Assembly (NCBI GenBank): GCA_021827205.1 | Contig: JAKAWV010000007.1 | Location: 1-64,000, forward strand | Length of the DNA: 64,000 nt | From: Pseudomonadota bacterium | Lineage (GTDB): Bacteria > Pseudomonadota > Gammaproteobacteria > Xanthomonadales > Rhodanobacteraceae | Direction: 5' to 3' | In this document: positions 17,977 to 27,645 of the stretch, piece by piece | How the letters are laid out: the number at the start of each line of letters is the position of its first letter | How positions within the stretch are numbered: the stretch's first letter is position 1 | The notes under the pieces: model-generated | Seen by the model: only the letters and a program-made list of their open reading frames with translations | Databases searched by the model: none | What the model was told of the DNA's origin: nothing | Program-made: the position numbers and the translations under genes

Positions 17977-18509
17977 TGCCAGCGCGCCTGTTCGATGGCG
18001 CTCAGGTCATGTGCGAGCAGCAGCAAGTCGCAAACCTCGCGTACCGCGCCCGCGCCGCCGCGCCGTTGCGTGTGCCAGTGCGCCGCGGCCGCAGTCCACG
18101 GATGCGCGTTGGCCACCGCGACCGCCAACCCGGCGCTGCGCATCGCGGCGATGTCGGGCAGATCGTCGCCGACCATGGCGCAGGCGCTCAGCGGCAGGCT
18201 CAGTGCGCTGGCGATTTCACTCAGGCAAGCGCGCTTGTCCTCGCGTCCCTGATACAGATGCACGATGCCCAGCTCGCGCGCGCGCAGGGCCAGCGCGTGG
18301 CTGACGCGCGCGGTGATGATGGCTACCGCGATGCCATGGTGCTGCAGCAGTTTCAGTCCGAGTCCGTCGCGCACGTGAAACACCTTTAGCTCGCGCCCGT
18401 CCTCGGCGTACCACAGGCGCCCATCGGTGAGCGTGCCGTCCACGTCCAGTACCAGCAGGCGCACTTGGCGCGCGCGCGTCAGCACGGTGTCGGGGATGGC
18501 TGTGTCCAC
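17973..18509 (-). CDS. kdsC: 3-deoxy-D-manno-octulosonate 8-phosphate phosphatase
   Basis: KdsC removes phosphate from KDO-8-P to give KDO for the LPS inner core. The 178-residue HAD-type enzyme shows the nucleophile motif LDVDGTLTDGRLWY, the ITAR motif and the C-terminal VGDDLPDIAAM that binds Mg2+. It starts with GTG at 18509, one base after the kdsD stop. Confidence 0.94.
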   Translation of the reverse strand: MDTAIPDTVLTRARQVRLLVLDVDGTLTDGRLWYAEDGRELKVFHVRDGLGLKLLQHHGIAVAIITARVSHALALRARELGIVHLYQGREDKRACLSEIASALSLPLSACAMVGDDLPDIAAMRSAGLAVAVANAHPWTAAAAHWHTQRRGGAGAVREVCDLLLLAHDLSAIEQARWQ

Positions 18510-18510
18510 T

Positions 18511-19509
18511 TCAGACCACCTTGGCGCGCAGCAGATCGAGAAAACTCACCGCGCCGACCAGGCGTTCGTCCTCGACCACCAGCAGCCCCTGGATCTTGTG
18601 CGTTTCCATCAGTTGCGCGGCCTCGCCGGCGAGGCGCTGCGGCGCGATGGTGCGCGGCGCGCGCGTCATGAGCTGCGCCAGCGGCGTGCTGCGCAGATCC
18701 ACGGTGTGATTGTCCAGCGCGCGGCGCAGATCACCGTCGGTGAACACGCCGAGCAGGTGCCTGCGCTCATCGACGATGGCGGTCATGCCCAGACCCTTGC
18801 GACTCATTTCGGTCAGCGCCTCGTTGAGGCTGGCCTCGGCGCGTACCGCAGGCACCGCGGCATCGCGGTGCATGACATCCTCGATGCGCAGCAGCAGGCG
18901 CCGGCCGAGGCTGCCGGCCGGGTGCGAGTAGGCGAAGTCTTCGGCGGTGAAGCCGCGCGCTTCCAGCAGCGCGATCGCCAGCGCATCACCCAGCGCCAGC
19001 GCCGCCGTGGTGCTGGCGGTGGGCGCGAGGCCCAGCGGACAGGCCTCGGCCGGGACGCTGACATCCATATGCGCATTGGCCTGACGCGCCAGCGTCGAGT
19101 TCGGCTTGCCGGTCATGGTCAGCAGCGGGATGCCCTGCCGCTGCAGCAGCGGCAGGATGATGAGCAGTTCCTCGGTCTCGCCCGAGTAGGACAACGCCAG
19201 CAGCACGTCGCTGGCGGTGATCATGCCGAGGTCGCCATGGCTGGCCTCGCCCGGATGCACGAAGAACGCCGGCGTGCCGGTGGAGGCCAGGGTCGCGGCG
19301 ATCTTGCGCGCGATATGTCCGGACTTGCCCATGCCGCTGAGCACCACGCGCCCATGCGCGCCGAGAATGATGCGGCAGGCGGTGGCGAAGGCGGCATCGA
19401 CGCGCGGCGCCAGGGCGTGCAACGCGCTGGCCTCGGTGAGGATCACGCGCCGCGCGCTGGCGATCAGCGCGGCGTCATCGATTGCATGGGCGTGCGATTT
19501 CGCAGACAC
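18511..19509 (-). CDS. kdsD: D-arabinose 5-phosphate isomerase
   Basis: KdsD converts ribulose 5-phosphate to arabinose 5-phosphate, the first committed precursor of KDO. The protein has an N-terminal SIS domain (SGMGKSGHIARKIAATLAST, then HPGEASHGDLGM and ALSYSGETEE) and two C-terminal CBS repeats. The GTG at 19509 gives 332 residues, matching the family; an ATG at 19566 would give 351. It is the first gene of the run kdsD-kdsC-lptC-lptA-lptB-rpoN-hpf and is divergent from ibaG. Confidence 0.93.
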   Translation of the reverse strand: MSAKSHAHAIDDAALIASARRVILTEASALHALAPRVDAAFATACRIILGAHGRVVLSGMGKSGHIARKIAATLASTGTPAFFVHPGEASHGDLGMITASDVLLALSYSGETEELLIILPLLQRQGIPLLTMTGKPNSTLARQANAHMDVSVPAEACPLGLAPTASTTAALALGDALAIALLEARGFTAEDFAYSHPAGSLGRRLLLRIEDVMHRDAAVPAVRAEASLNEALTEMSRKGLGMTAIVDERRHLLGVFTDGDLRRALDNHTVDLRSTPLAQLMTRAPRTIAPQRLAGEAAQLMETHKIQGLLVVEDERLVGAVSFLDLLRAKVV

Positions 19510-19629
19510 GGGCGAGTCCGTAGACGTGGGGCGGCGGTATCGGGCGCGAACGCGATCCGCTACCATGTGCCGCTTGCATTCTAACCTTTCGCGCGTGCGC
19601 GGCCGCTGCCCGACGCTGACCTCATTCCC

Positions 19630-19866
19630 ATGCACCCCGAGCAGATTCAGACACTGATCGAGCAAGGCCTGCCCGGCGCGCGCGCCGAGGTCATCGGCCC
19701 GGATGGCGTGCATTTCGAGGCGCGCGTGATCTGCGCCGCGTTCGCCGGCAAGCTGCCGCTGGCCCGCCACCGCATGGTCTACGCCACGCTGGGCGAGCTG
19801 ATGGGCGGCGCCATTCACGCGCTGAGCCTGAGAACCCTCACTCCCGAGGAAGCTGCGCGTGCTTGA
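19630..19866 (+). CDS. ibaG: BolA/IbaG family protein
   Basis: This 78-residue protein is a single BolA domain: an N-terminal helix (MHPEQIQTLIEQGLPGA), the VIGPDGVHFEARV strand region and the HRMVYATLGELMGGAIHALSL end with the conserved His. Members bind a [2Fe-2S] cluster with monothiol glutaredoxins, and one (GrxD) is encoded at 45490. It lies 63 bases upstream of murA, the position of ibaG in many gammaproteobacteria. Confidence 0.9.
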   Translation: MHPEQIQTLIEQGLPGARAEVIGPDGVHFEARVICAAFAGKLPLARHRMVYATLGELMGGAIHALSLRTLTPEEAARA

Positions 19867-21189
<1,323 letters not shown>

Positions 21190-21213
21190 CACCGTGCTGG
21201 CACGCACCGTGCG

Positions 21214-21945
21214 CTATTGCGGCGCGTGTTCCAACTCCAGCAGGTAGACGGTGCCCTTGCCGTCGCGCTGCTCCATGCGTACCGGCGCCAGCAGCGGCGG
21301 CGCGAACCACGCACGCAAGCCGTTGTCGGCATCGCTGCGCTGCACCGCATACGCTTGATAAGCGCCGGCTGGCACCCGCACCGCCACCGGCGCGGTGGCG
21401 ATGGCGTAGTGCTGCTGCGAAACGCGATCAGGCATGGCCACCGGCAACACCACCGTGCCGCGTGCGCCAGCAGCCACGTGCAGCGCCAGCATCAGCACCG
21501 CCAGATTGCGATCGACCGTGCCCGGCACGGCGGCGTAGTGCTGCTGCGAGCGTCCGTTGTGCACGGTGATCATGTGGCTGGACCAATCGAAAGCGGTGCT
21601 GCGCGTGATCGACTTGAACGCGCTCTGCATGTGATAGCGATAGCCCAGATCCTGCACGGCGTCATCGTGCCAGCGGAAGCGCGAGGACTCGCTGACATCC
21701 AGTCCGAGCAGCGCGGCTAATCCGGCACTGCCGCGCGTGACGTTGCTGAACACGTACACACCGCTGCTGGCGCGACTGAGGCTGAGCGTGGCCTGGCCGA
21801 TGGCGTCGCCGTCGCGCAGCACGCGGTATTGCGCGCTGAAGGGTGCTGCCGGCGCGGCGGTCTGCGCGATGACCGCCAGCGGCGGCAGTGTGAGCGCTAG
21901 CAGCAGTGCCAGCAGTCGTGATGCGGGGGTTTTCAGCAAGCGCAT
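21214..21945 (-). CDS. DUF3108 periplasmic protein
   Basis: This 243-residue protein has a signal peptide (about residues 1-28) and then a DUF3108-type body: [21 protein letters not shown] near the start and the conserved [18 protein letters not shown] and TVYLLELE near the end. The function of the family is not established. It is convergent with murA and follows purN on the minus strand, where this gene is often found. Confidence 0.8.
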   Translation of the reverse strand: MRLLKTPASRLLALLLALTLPPLAVIAQTAAPAAPFSAQYRVLRDGDAIGQATLSLSRASSGVYVFSNVTRGSAGLAALLGLDVSESSRFRWHDDAVQDLGYRYHMQSAFKSITRSTAFDWSSHMITVHNGRSQQHYAAVPGTVDRNLAVLMLALHVAAGARGTVVLPVAMPDRVSQQHYAIATAPVAVRVPAGAYQAYAVQRSDADNGLRAWFAPPLLAPVRMEQRDGKGTVYLLELEHAPQ

Positions 21946-22000
21946 GGCGGTTCATCCGGCAAAGTGGGGCGAGCTTGCCGCGCGCTGGCTGAATCCGCGC

Positions 22001-22663
22001 TCAAGCAAGGCTGGCATCGTCCTGCAGTTGCAGGGGTGCGTGCAGGATCTGGCCATCGCACAGGATCGCCGTGCCCTGCATGCGACAGCGCCCGCTGGCC
22101 ACCGCCGTCACTGCGGCCACCAGCAGGCGGTGCTCCAGCGGCAGCAGACGCGCGGCCAGGCTGTGCGGCGTGTCCGCAGCGGACACGGACATGCGCGCCT
22201 GCGCCAGCACCGGGCCGCCATCGAGCTCGGCGGTGACGAAATGCACGCTGGCGCCGTGCTCGACATCGCCGGCATCGAGCACGCGCTGATGCGTATCCAG
22301 CCCCGGATACTTCGGCAGCAGGGATGGGTGGATATTGAGCATGCGTCCCAGCCACGGCGTGACGGCAGCGGCATCGAGGCGGCGCATGAAGCCGGCCAGC
22401 ACGATCAGATCGGGCCGCGCGGCGGCCACCGCGGCCATGAAGGCGCGGTCCCAGGCGGCGCGGTCACCACTGCCGCGACTCTCGCTGGCGTGGGTGGCGA
22501 TGCCGGTGGCGCGCGCGCGGGCCAGCGCCGGGGCGTGCGGGCGGTTGCTGGCAACCAGCGCGATCTCGGCGTGCAACTGACCGGCGGCGATGGCCGCGCG
22601 CAGCGCGTCGAAATTGCTGCCGCGGCCGGACACCAGCACCGCGAGACGTGCCATGCGCGGCAT
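22001..22663 (-). CDS. purN: Phosphoribosylglycinamide formyltransferase
   Basis: PurN uses 10-formyl-THF to formylate GAR, the third step of IMP synthesis. The 220-residue protein has the nucleotide-binding opening LAVLVSGRGSNFDALR, the catalytic block NIHPSLLPKYPGLDTHQRVL and DGGPVLAQ with the catalytic Asp. ATGs at 22663 and 22654 are both possible starts; neither has a clear ribosome site. It is directly downstream of purM on the same strand. Confidence 0.95.
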   Translation of the reverse strand: MPRMARLAVLVSGRGSNFDALRAAIAAGQLHAEIALVASNRPHAPALARARATGIATHASESRGSGDRAAWDRAFMAAVAAARPDLIVLAGFMRRLDAAAVTPWLGRMLNIHPSLLPKYPGLDTHQRVLDAGDVEHGASVHFVTAELDGGPVLAQARMSVSAADTPHSLAARLLPLEHRLLVAAVTAVASGRCRMQGTAILCDGQILHAPLQLQDDASLA

Positions 22664-22677
22664 GCGCGACGCGCTAC

Positions 22678-23724
22678 TCACCGACGCGCGATATGCACGC
22701 GCGGCCGTCCGGGGCGCGCGGGCACGACTTCGCCAATGCTCCAGTGCGCAAGTCCGGTGTGCGCCAGCCATGCGCGGGTGATCGCGACCTGCGTCGCGTC
22801 CACCAGCAGCACGAAACCGATGCCGCAATTGAAGGTGCGCCACAGCTCCGTATCGCTGAGCTGCCCGGTTTCGGCCAGCCATGTGAACAGCGGCGGCAGC
22901 GGCCAGGCGCTGGCGTCGATGTCCAGCGCCAGCGCATCGGGCACCACGCGGATGATGTTTTCGCTGAGGCCGCCGCCGGTGATGTGCGCCATGGCATGCG
23001 GCGGCAGCTCGGTCAGCAGTCGCAGCATGGGCTTGACGTAAATCACGGTGGGCGCCAGCAGAGCATCGGCCAGCGTGGCGCCGCCCAGATCCAGCGTCCA
23101 CGGTTTGCCGACGCGTTCGAGAATGCGCCTGATCAGCGAGAAGCCGTTGGCGTGCGCGCCGCTGGAGGCGATGCCGATCAGCACGTCGCCGGACTGCACA
23201 CGGCGGCCATCGAGCAGCGCGCTCTTTTCCACCGCGCCGACGCAGAAGCCGGCCAGGTCGTACTCGCCGGCCGCGTACATGTCCGGCATCTCCGCGGTTT
23301 CGCCACCGACCAGCGCGCAGCCGGCCTGCTCGCAGCCGCGCGCGATACCGGCGATCACGCGCTCGGCCACGTTCACATCGAGCTTGCCGGTGGCGAAGTA
23401 ATCCAGGAAAAACAGCGGTTCGGCGCCCTGCACCAGCACGTCATTGACGCACATCGCCACCAGATCGATGCCGATGCCGTCGTGGCGGCCCAGCTCCTGC
23501 GCCAGCTTGAGCTTGGTGCCGACGCCATCGGTGCCGGACACCAGCACCGGCTCGCGCCAGCGGTTGCCCAACTCGAACAGCGCGCCAAATCCGCCCAAGC
23601 CACCCAGCACTCCGGCGCGCAGGGTGCGCGCCACGTGCGGCTTGATGCGCTCGACCAGCGCCGCGCCGGCGTCGATGTCCACGCCGGCGGCGCGATAAGT
23701 GAGGCAATCGTGCTCGGAACTCAT
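22678..23724 (-). CDS. purM: Phosphoribosylformylglycinamidine cyclo-ligase
   Basis: PurM closes the imidazole ring to form AIR in IMP synthesis. The 348-residue protein opens with [20 protein letters not shown] and holds the family segments [23 protein letters not shown] and [17 protein letters not shown]. It is first in a purM-purN operon and divergent from the DUF2066 gene. Confidence 0.97.
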   Translation of the reverse strand: MSSEHDCLTYRAAGVDIDAGAALVERIKPHVARTLRAGVLGGLGGFGALFELGNRWREPVLVSGTDGVGTKLKLAQELGRHDGIGIDLVAMCVNDVLVQGAEPLFFLDYFATGKLDVNVAERVIAGIARGCEQAGCALVGGETAEMPDMYAAGEYDLAGFCVGAVEKSALLDGRRVQSGDVLIGIASSGAHANGFSLIRRILERVGKPWTLDLGGATLADALLAPTVIYVKPMLRLLTELPPHAMAHITGGGLSENIIRVVPDALALDIDASAWPLPPLFTWLAETGQLSDTELWRTFNCGIGFVLLVDATQVAITRAWLAHTGLAHWSIGEVVPARPGRPRVHIARR

Positions 23725-23864
23725 GATGATCCTGGAGGCGCGGGCAGGAGGAAATCAACGCGTCATGATAGCAGCGGCTTTGCGCGCGCCTGCGCCGCGC
23801 ATTGGACGCCGCCGCCGCGATTGGGCAGACTGCCGAGGCTTTGTCCGCTGTGTACGGAGGCGCC

Positions 23865-24842
23865 ATGCGCGCGATGTGGTTGGTTGTGCTGCTGTTGGTC
23901 TGCGTCGCATGTGGCGGCGTGGCGCGCGCGTCCGATGCGCTGTATCACGCCACCGTGCCGGTGGCCGACACCACCAGCGCGGCGCGCAATCAGGCCATCG
24001 TGCGGGCCGCGGCTGCGGTGCTGGCTCAGCTCAGCGGCGATCCGCGGGTCATGGCGCTGCCAGATGTGGCCGCGGCGCTGAGCGACGCTCCGTCGCTGGT
24101 CAATGATTACCGCTACACGCGAGACCCCGCGGGTGCGCTGATGCTGGAGGTAGGCTTCGATCCGCAGGCCTTGCTGGGTCTGGCGCGGCAACTGGCGCTG
24201 CCGATCTGGCCGGCGCCGCGCCCGCCGGTGCTGGCCGAGATCAGCATCAACGGGCAGGCACTGGACGCCGCCACGGCCGCGCCGCTGCTGGCGGCAGGCG
24301 CCGCGCGTGGCGTCGAGTTCGTGCTGCCGCAGGCGGGTGCGCCGGCGGCCACAGCGCTGCTGGCCGCGGCTCCGGCGGCCCTCGATGCGCTGGCGCGCCA
24401 GTACCGGACCGGCCTCGCGCTGATCGGCAACATCACGCCCAGCGGCGGCAACTGGACCCTGGTCATGGGCGTTGCCAGCAGGACCTGGCAGGCGCCGCCC
24501 GGCAACATGGCGGACGTGCTCGTTGCGGCCGGCAACGCTGCCGCCGATCGTTTGCTGGCGCGCTTCGCGGCCGCACCCGGCGCGGCATCCGGTGCGCCCG
24601 AACACCTGTGGGTGGGCCACCTGCGCGACGCCAAGGACTACGCTGCGCTGATGGCGCTGCTGCGCCGCGATCCGCGCATCCGCGAGGCGCTGCCGATGCA
24701 GGCTTCCGGCAACAGCCTGATGCTGGCGTTGCGGCTGGATGCGCCGCTGACCACGGTCGCCGCTGACCTGGCCGCCAGCGGGCATCTGGTGAACGCCGCG
24801 GCGCAGCCCGGCGCCGATGTGACCCTGGACTGGGTGCGCTGA
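23865..24842 (+). CDS. DUF2066 periplasmic protein
   Basis: This 325-residue protein starts with a signal segment (MRAMWLVVLLLVCVACGGVARA) and belongs by its layout to DUF2066: an N-terminal RNQAIVRAAAAVLAQLSGDPRV, then VNDYRYTR and LMLEVGFDPQALL. The leader contains two Cys but no good lipobox, so cleavage after ARA is more likely. The ATG at 23865 has GGAGG upstream. It leads a plus-strand group with a phosphatidyltransferase, a PerM-like protein and Hda; this order after purM is common in gammaproteobacteria. Function unknown. Confidence 0.8.
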   Translation: MRAMWLVVLLLVCVACGGVARASDALYHATVPVADTTSAARNQAIVRAAAAVLAQLSGDPRVMALPDVAAALSDAPSLVNDYRYTRDPAGALMLEVGFDPQALLGLARQLALPIWPAPRPPVLAEISINGQALDAATAAPLLAAGAARGVEFVLPQAGAPAATALLAAAPAALDALARQYRTGLALIGNITPSGGNWTLVMGVASRTWQAPPGNMADVLVAAGNAAADRLLARFAAAPGAASGAPEHLWVGHLRDAKDYAALMALLRRDPRIREALPMQASGNSLMLALRLDAPLTTVAADLAASGHLVNAAAQPGADVTLDWVR

Positions 24843-24851
24843 GGCCCACCC

Positions 24852-25445
24852 ATGCAGCGTGCCGACGCCTCGCCCATGGCCGCCACGCGCTGGCGCCACC
24901 TGCCCAATCTGCTGAGCGCGCTGCGCCTGCTGCTGGCGCTGCCGGTGGCGTTGGCGATCGGCTACCGCGATTACCCCACGGCACTGGTGCTGGCGGCGCT
25001 GGCGGCGCTGTCCGACGCGCTGGACGGGTTTCTGGCGCGACGCTTCCGCTGGCAGAGCCAGTTCGGCGCGGTGCTTGATCCGCTGGCCGACAAGCTGCTG
25101 CTGGTGAGCTGTTTCATCGCACTGACCTATGTCGGCGTGGTGTCGCTGGAGCTGACCTTGCTGGTGCTGGCGCGCGATGTGGCGATCGTTGCCGGCGCCA
25201 TCGCATGGCGCGTGCTGCTGGGGCCATTGACGCCGCGCCCGAGCCTGCTGTCCAAGCTCAACACGTTGGCGCAGATCACCTACGTACTGGCGGTGCTGCT
25301 GACCCTGGCCTGGTCGCAGGCGGCGCTGCCGCTGCGCGGCCCGGCGTGGGCGGTGGGTGCGCTGACCGTGGCCAGTGGCATCGATTACGTGCTGCGCTGG
25401 GGCGCGCGCGCGCGCCGTACCTGGCGCAACAAGGAGCGACGCTGA
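24852..25445 (+). CDS. CDP-alcohol phosphatidyltransferase family protein
   Basis: This 197-residue membrane enzyme carries the complete CDP-alcohol signature D-x2-D-G-x2-A-R-x8-G-x3-D-x3-D as DALDGFLARR...FGAVLDPLAD (about residues 55-80), plus four to five helices. It could be a phosphatidylglycerophosphate synthase or a related phospholipid enzyme that joins CDP-diacylglycerol to an alcohol. Its place between DUF2066 and PerM is typical of a PgsA paralogue in this group, so the acceptor is uncertain. The stop overlaps the next start (TGATG). Confidence 0.85.
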   Translation: MQRADASPMAATRWRHLPNLLSALRLLLALPVALAIGYRDYPTALVLAALAALSDALDGFLARRFRWQSQFGAVLDPLADKLLLVSCFIALTYVGVVSLELTLLVLARDVAIVAGAIAWRVLLGPLTPRPSLLSKLNTLAQITYVLAVLLTLAWSQAALPLRGPAWAVGALTVASGIDYVLRWGARARRTWRNKERR

Positions 25446-26596
25446 TGCGTCCGGAAGCCCTGTACCGGCTGCAACTGATCCTGCTGGCCGCGGTCATCGG
25501 CTATCTGCTGTGGCTGCTGGCGCCGGTGCTGACGCCGTTCGCGCTGGCGGCGCTGCTGGCCTATATCGCCGATCCGCTGGCCGACCGCCTGCAGCGCCAC
25601 ATGTCGCGCACACTGGCGGTGACGCTGGTGTTCATGGTGTTCAGCCTCGCACTGCTGGCCTTGTTGGCGCTGCTGGTGCCGCTGCTGGAGTATCAGTTCA
25701 CGCGCGCGGTGGCGGCGCTGCCCGCCGCATTGACGTGGTTCCGCGACAGCGCCGCGCCGTGGTTGCAGCAACACTTGCACCTGGCACCGAAAACCTTCGA
25801 TCCGCAGTACGTCATCAGCCTGCTGCAGCAACATTGGCAGCAGGCCGGCGGCATCGCCGCCACGCTGCTCGGTCCCGTCACGCGCTCGGGTCTGGTGTTG
25901 CTCGAATGGGCCACCGATCTGGTGCTGGTACCGGTGGTGTTCTTTTATCTGCTGCGCGATTGGGACACGCTGGTGGCGCGCGTGCACGAGCTGCTGCCGC
26001 GCACCCTGGAGCCGACGCTGACGCGCCTCGCGCGCGAGTCCGAAGCGGTGCTGGGCGCGTTCTTCAAGGGCCAGTTGCTGGTGATGCTGGGGCTGGGTAT
26101 TTACTACGCGCTGGGTCTGAGCCTGGTGGCGCAACTGAGCCTGGGGCCATTGATCGGCCTGCTGGCCGGGCTGGTCAGCTTCGTGCCGTACCTGGGCTTC
26201 ATCACCGGGCTGATCGTGGCATTGATCGCGGGTGCGGTGCAGTACGGTGACTGGCTGCATATCGTGCTGGTACTGGTGGTGTTCGGCGTCGGTCAACCGC
26301 TGGAGGGTTACGTGCTGGTGCCGCGCTTGGTCGGCAACAAGATCGGCTTGCATCCGGTGGCGGTGATGTTCGCGGTGCTGGCCGGCGCCCAGTTGTTCGG
26401 TTTCTTCGGCGTGCTGATGGCGTTGCCGGCGGCGGCGGTGGCGGTGGTGCTGCTGCGCTACGCGCACGAACGCTACCTCGCCAGCGCGCTGTACACGCGG
26501 CAGGAGGCTACGCCCCACGCCGGCGGCAAGCCCGTGCCGGATGTGAACGCGCCCGTTGCGGGCAAGCCCGGAACCGACCCGCATGAAACCGACTGA
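25445..26596 (+). CDS. AI-2E/PerM family membrane protein
   Basis: This 383-residue protein has about eight helices in the layout of the AI-2E (PerM/YdiK) family. The conserved C-terminal block is visible as FVPYLGFITGLIVALIAG, GQPLEGYVLVPRLVGNKIGLHP and the following helix. Some relatives export signals or act as Na+/H+ antiporters, but the substrate here cannot be deduced. The ATG at 25445 overlaps the preceding stop by one base. Confidence 0.87.
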   Translation: MRPEALYRLQLILLAAVIGYLLWLLAPVLTPFALAALLAYIADPLADRLQRHMSRTLAVTLVFMVFSLALLALLALLVPLLEYQFTRAVAALPAALTWFRDSAAPWLQQHLHLAPKTFDPQYVISLLQQHWQQAGGIAATLLGPVTRSGLVLLEWATDLVLVPVVFFYLLRDWDTLVARVHELLPRTLEPTLTRLARESEAVLGAFFKGQLLVMLGLGIYYALGLSLVAQLSLGPLIGLLAGLVSFVPYLGFITGLIVALIAGAVQYGDWLHIVLVLVVFGVGQPLEGYVLVPRLVGNKIGLHPVAVMFAVLAGAQLFGFFGVLMALPAAAVAVVLLRYAHERYLASALYTRQEATPHAGGKPVPDVNAPVAGKPGTDPHETD

Positions 26597-26606
26597 GGCG
26601 CGACAA

Positions 26607-27293
26607 ATGCCGCTGGCGCTGCGCTGGCCGCCGCGTCAGCGCTTCGAGCATTTCCGCTGCGCCGCCGGCGACGCCCCTACCCTGGCCGCGGTGCAGGCGC
26701 TGGCCGCCGCGCCATCGGCACCGTGGGTGCTATTCAGCGGTCCGCCCGGCAGCGGCAAGACACACCTGTTGATCGCCGCCTGCCAGGCCGCGCAGGCGGC
26801 CGGGCGCCGCGCGCAGTACCTCAATGCCGCGCGCCTGCTGGCCGATGCCAATGCGCTGCGCGCGCTCGGCGGTGCCGAGCTGCTGGCGCTGGACGACGTA
26901 CACGCCCTGGCGGGTAATCGCGATGCCGAGCACGCGCTGTTCGATCTGTACAACCGCCTGCGCGCCGAGCAGGCCAGCCTGCTGCTGGCTGCGGCCCAGC
27001 CGCTGCCGGCGCTGGCGCTGGGCTTGGCGGATCTGCGCTCGCGCCTGGGTGCTTGCGTGCAGTCAACACTGAGCGCGCTGGACGAAACCGCGCGCCGCGC
27101 GCTGATGCAGGAGTGGGCCAGCGCGCGCGGTTTGCAAGTGGAGCCGGCAGTGCTCGACTGGCTGTTCGCGCGCGCGGCACGTGATCTCGGCAGTCTGCAT
27201 GCTTTGTTCGAGCGCATGGACCGCGCCGCGCTGGCCGAGCGCCGACGCGTCACCATCCCGTTCCTGCGCACGCTGCTGGCCGCGCGCGACTGA
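26607..27293 (+). CDS. hda: DnaA regulatory inactivator Hda
   Basis: Hda, bound to the DNA clamp, stimulates ATP hydrolysis by DnaA and so prevents re-initiation of replication. The 228-residue AAA+ protein has Walker A GPPGSGKTHLL, Walker B ELLALDDVHAL and a C-terminal lid region ending in FLRTLLAARD. The N-terminal MPLALRWPPRQRFEHF holds a clamp-binding-like QxxLxx-type stretch. The ATG at 26607 has GAGG eight bases upstream; an ATG at 26583 would add eight residues. It completes the group that starts with the DUF2066 gene. Confidence 0.9.
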   Translation: MPLALRWPPRQRFEHFRCAAGDAPTLAAVQALAAAPSAPWVLFSGPPGSGKTHLLIAACQAAQAAGRRAQYLNAARLLADANALRALGGAELLALDDVHALAGNRDAEHALFDLYNRLRAEQASLLLAAAQPLPALALGLADLRSRLGACVQSTLSALDETARRALMQEWASARGLQVEPAVLDWLFARAARDLGSLHALFERMDRAALAERRRVTIPFLRTLLAARD

Positions 27294-27621
27294 GGCGTTC
27301 GTCGACTGCAGCCAGAGCGCGCGCTCGAGCCACCAATACAACCCGCCGCACAGCATCAGCGCGGACACGATCAGCGCAGGCCAAGCCCAGGGCTGGTCGA
27401 GTTCGGGCATGTGGCGGAAGTTCTTGCCAAACCAGCCGGTGAGCAGGGATGGCATCGAGCACCGCATATAGCGCATAGCCTGGCCCCTGCGCCAGCAACG
27501 GCAAATTTTGCTCGGCGGTGCGCGCGACCACGAACAGGCTTTCGCCATAAAGTTCGATCTTCGGATGCTGGTGCGCGTTGCGCGCGTCCTCCGCAGTGTG
27601 CGCTGGCGTGTCGGTGCTCAT
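27294..27621 (-). pseudogene. corA: Remnant of a CorA-type magnesium transporter
   Basis: Two pieces of a CorA-like protein are left. The first, starting at 27621, reads HPKIELYGESLFVVARTAEQ, the N-terminal part of the cytoplasmic domain. After a change of frame comes the C-terminal membrane end with LLTGWFGKNFRHMPELDQPWAW, the GxN selectivity region of CorA, and then one more helix. About 200 residues between the two are missing, so an internal deletion plus a frame change removed the gene. The 3' end runs into the convergent hda gene and is not defined. Confidence 0.7.
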
Positions 27622-27645
27622 GGCGCGCTTCTGGCCGCAGCGCCT

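Noticed and set aside
25385-26584. A 399-codon minus-strand frame opposite the PerM-like gene
   Set aside because: A Gln/His-rich product typical of the antisense of Leu/Val codons; the plus-strand protein is conserved.
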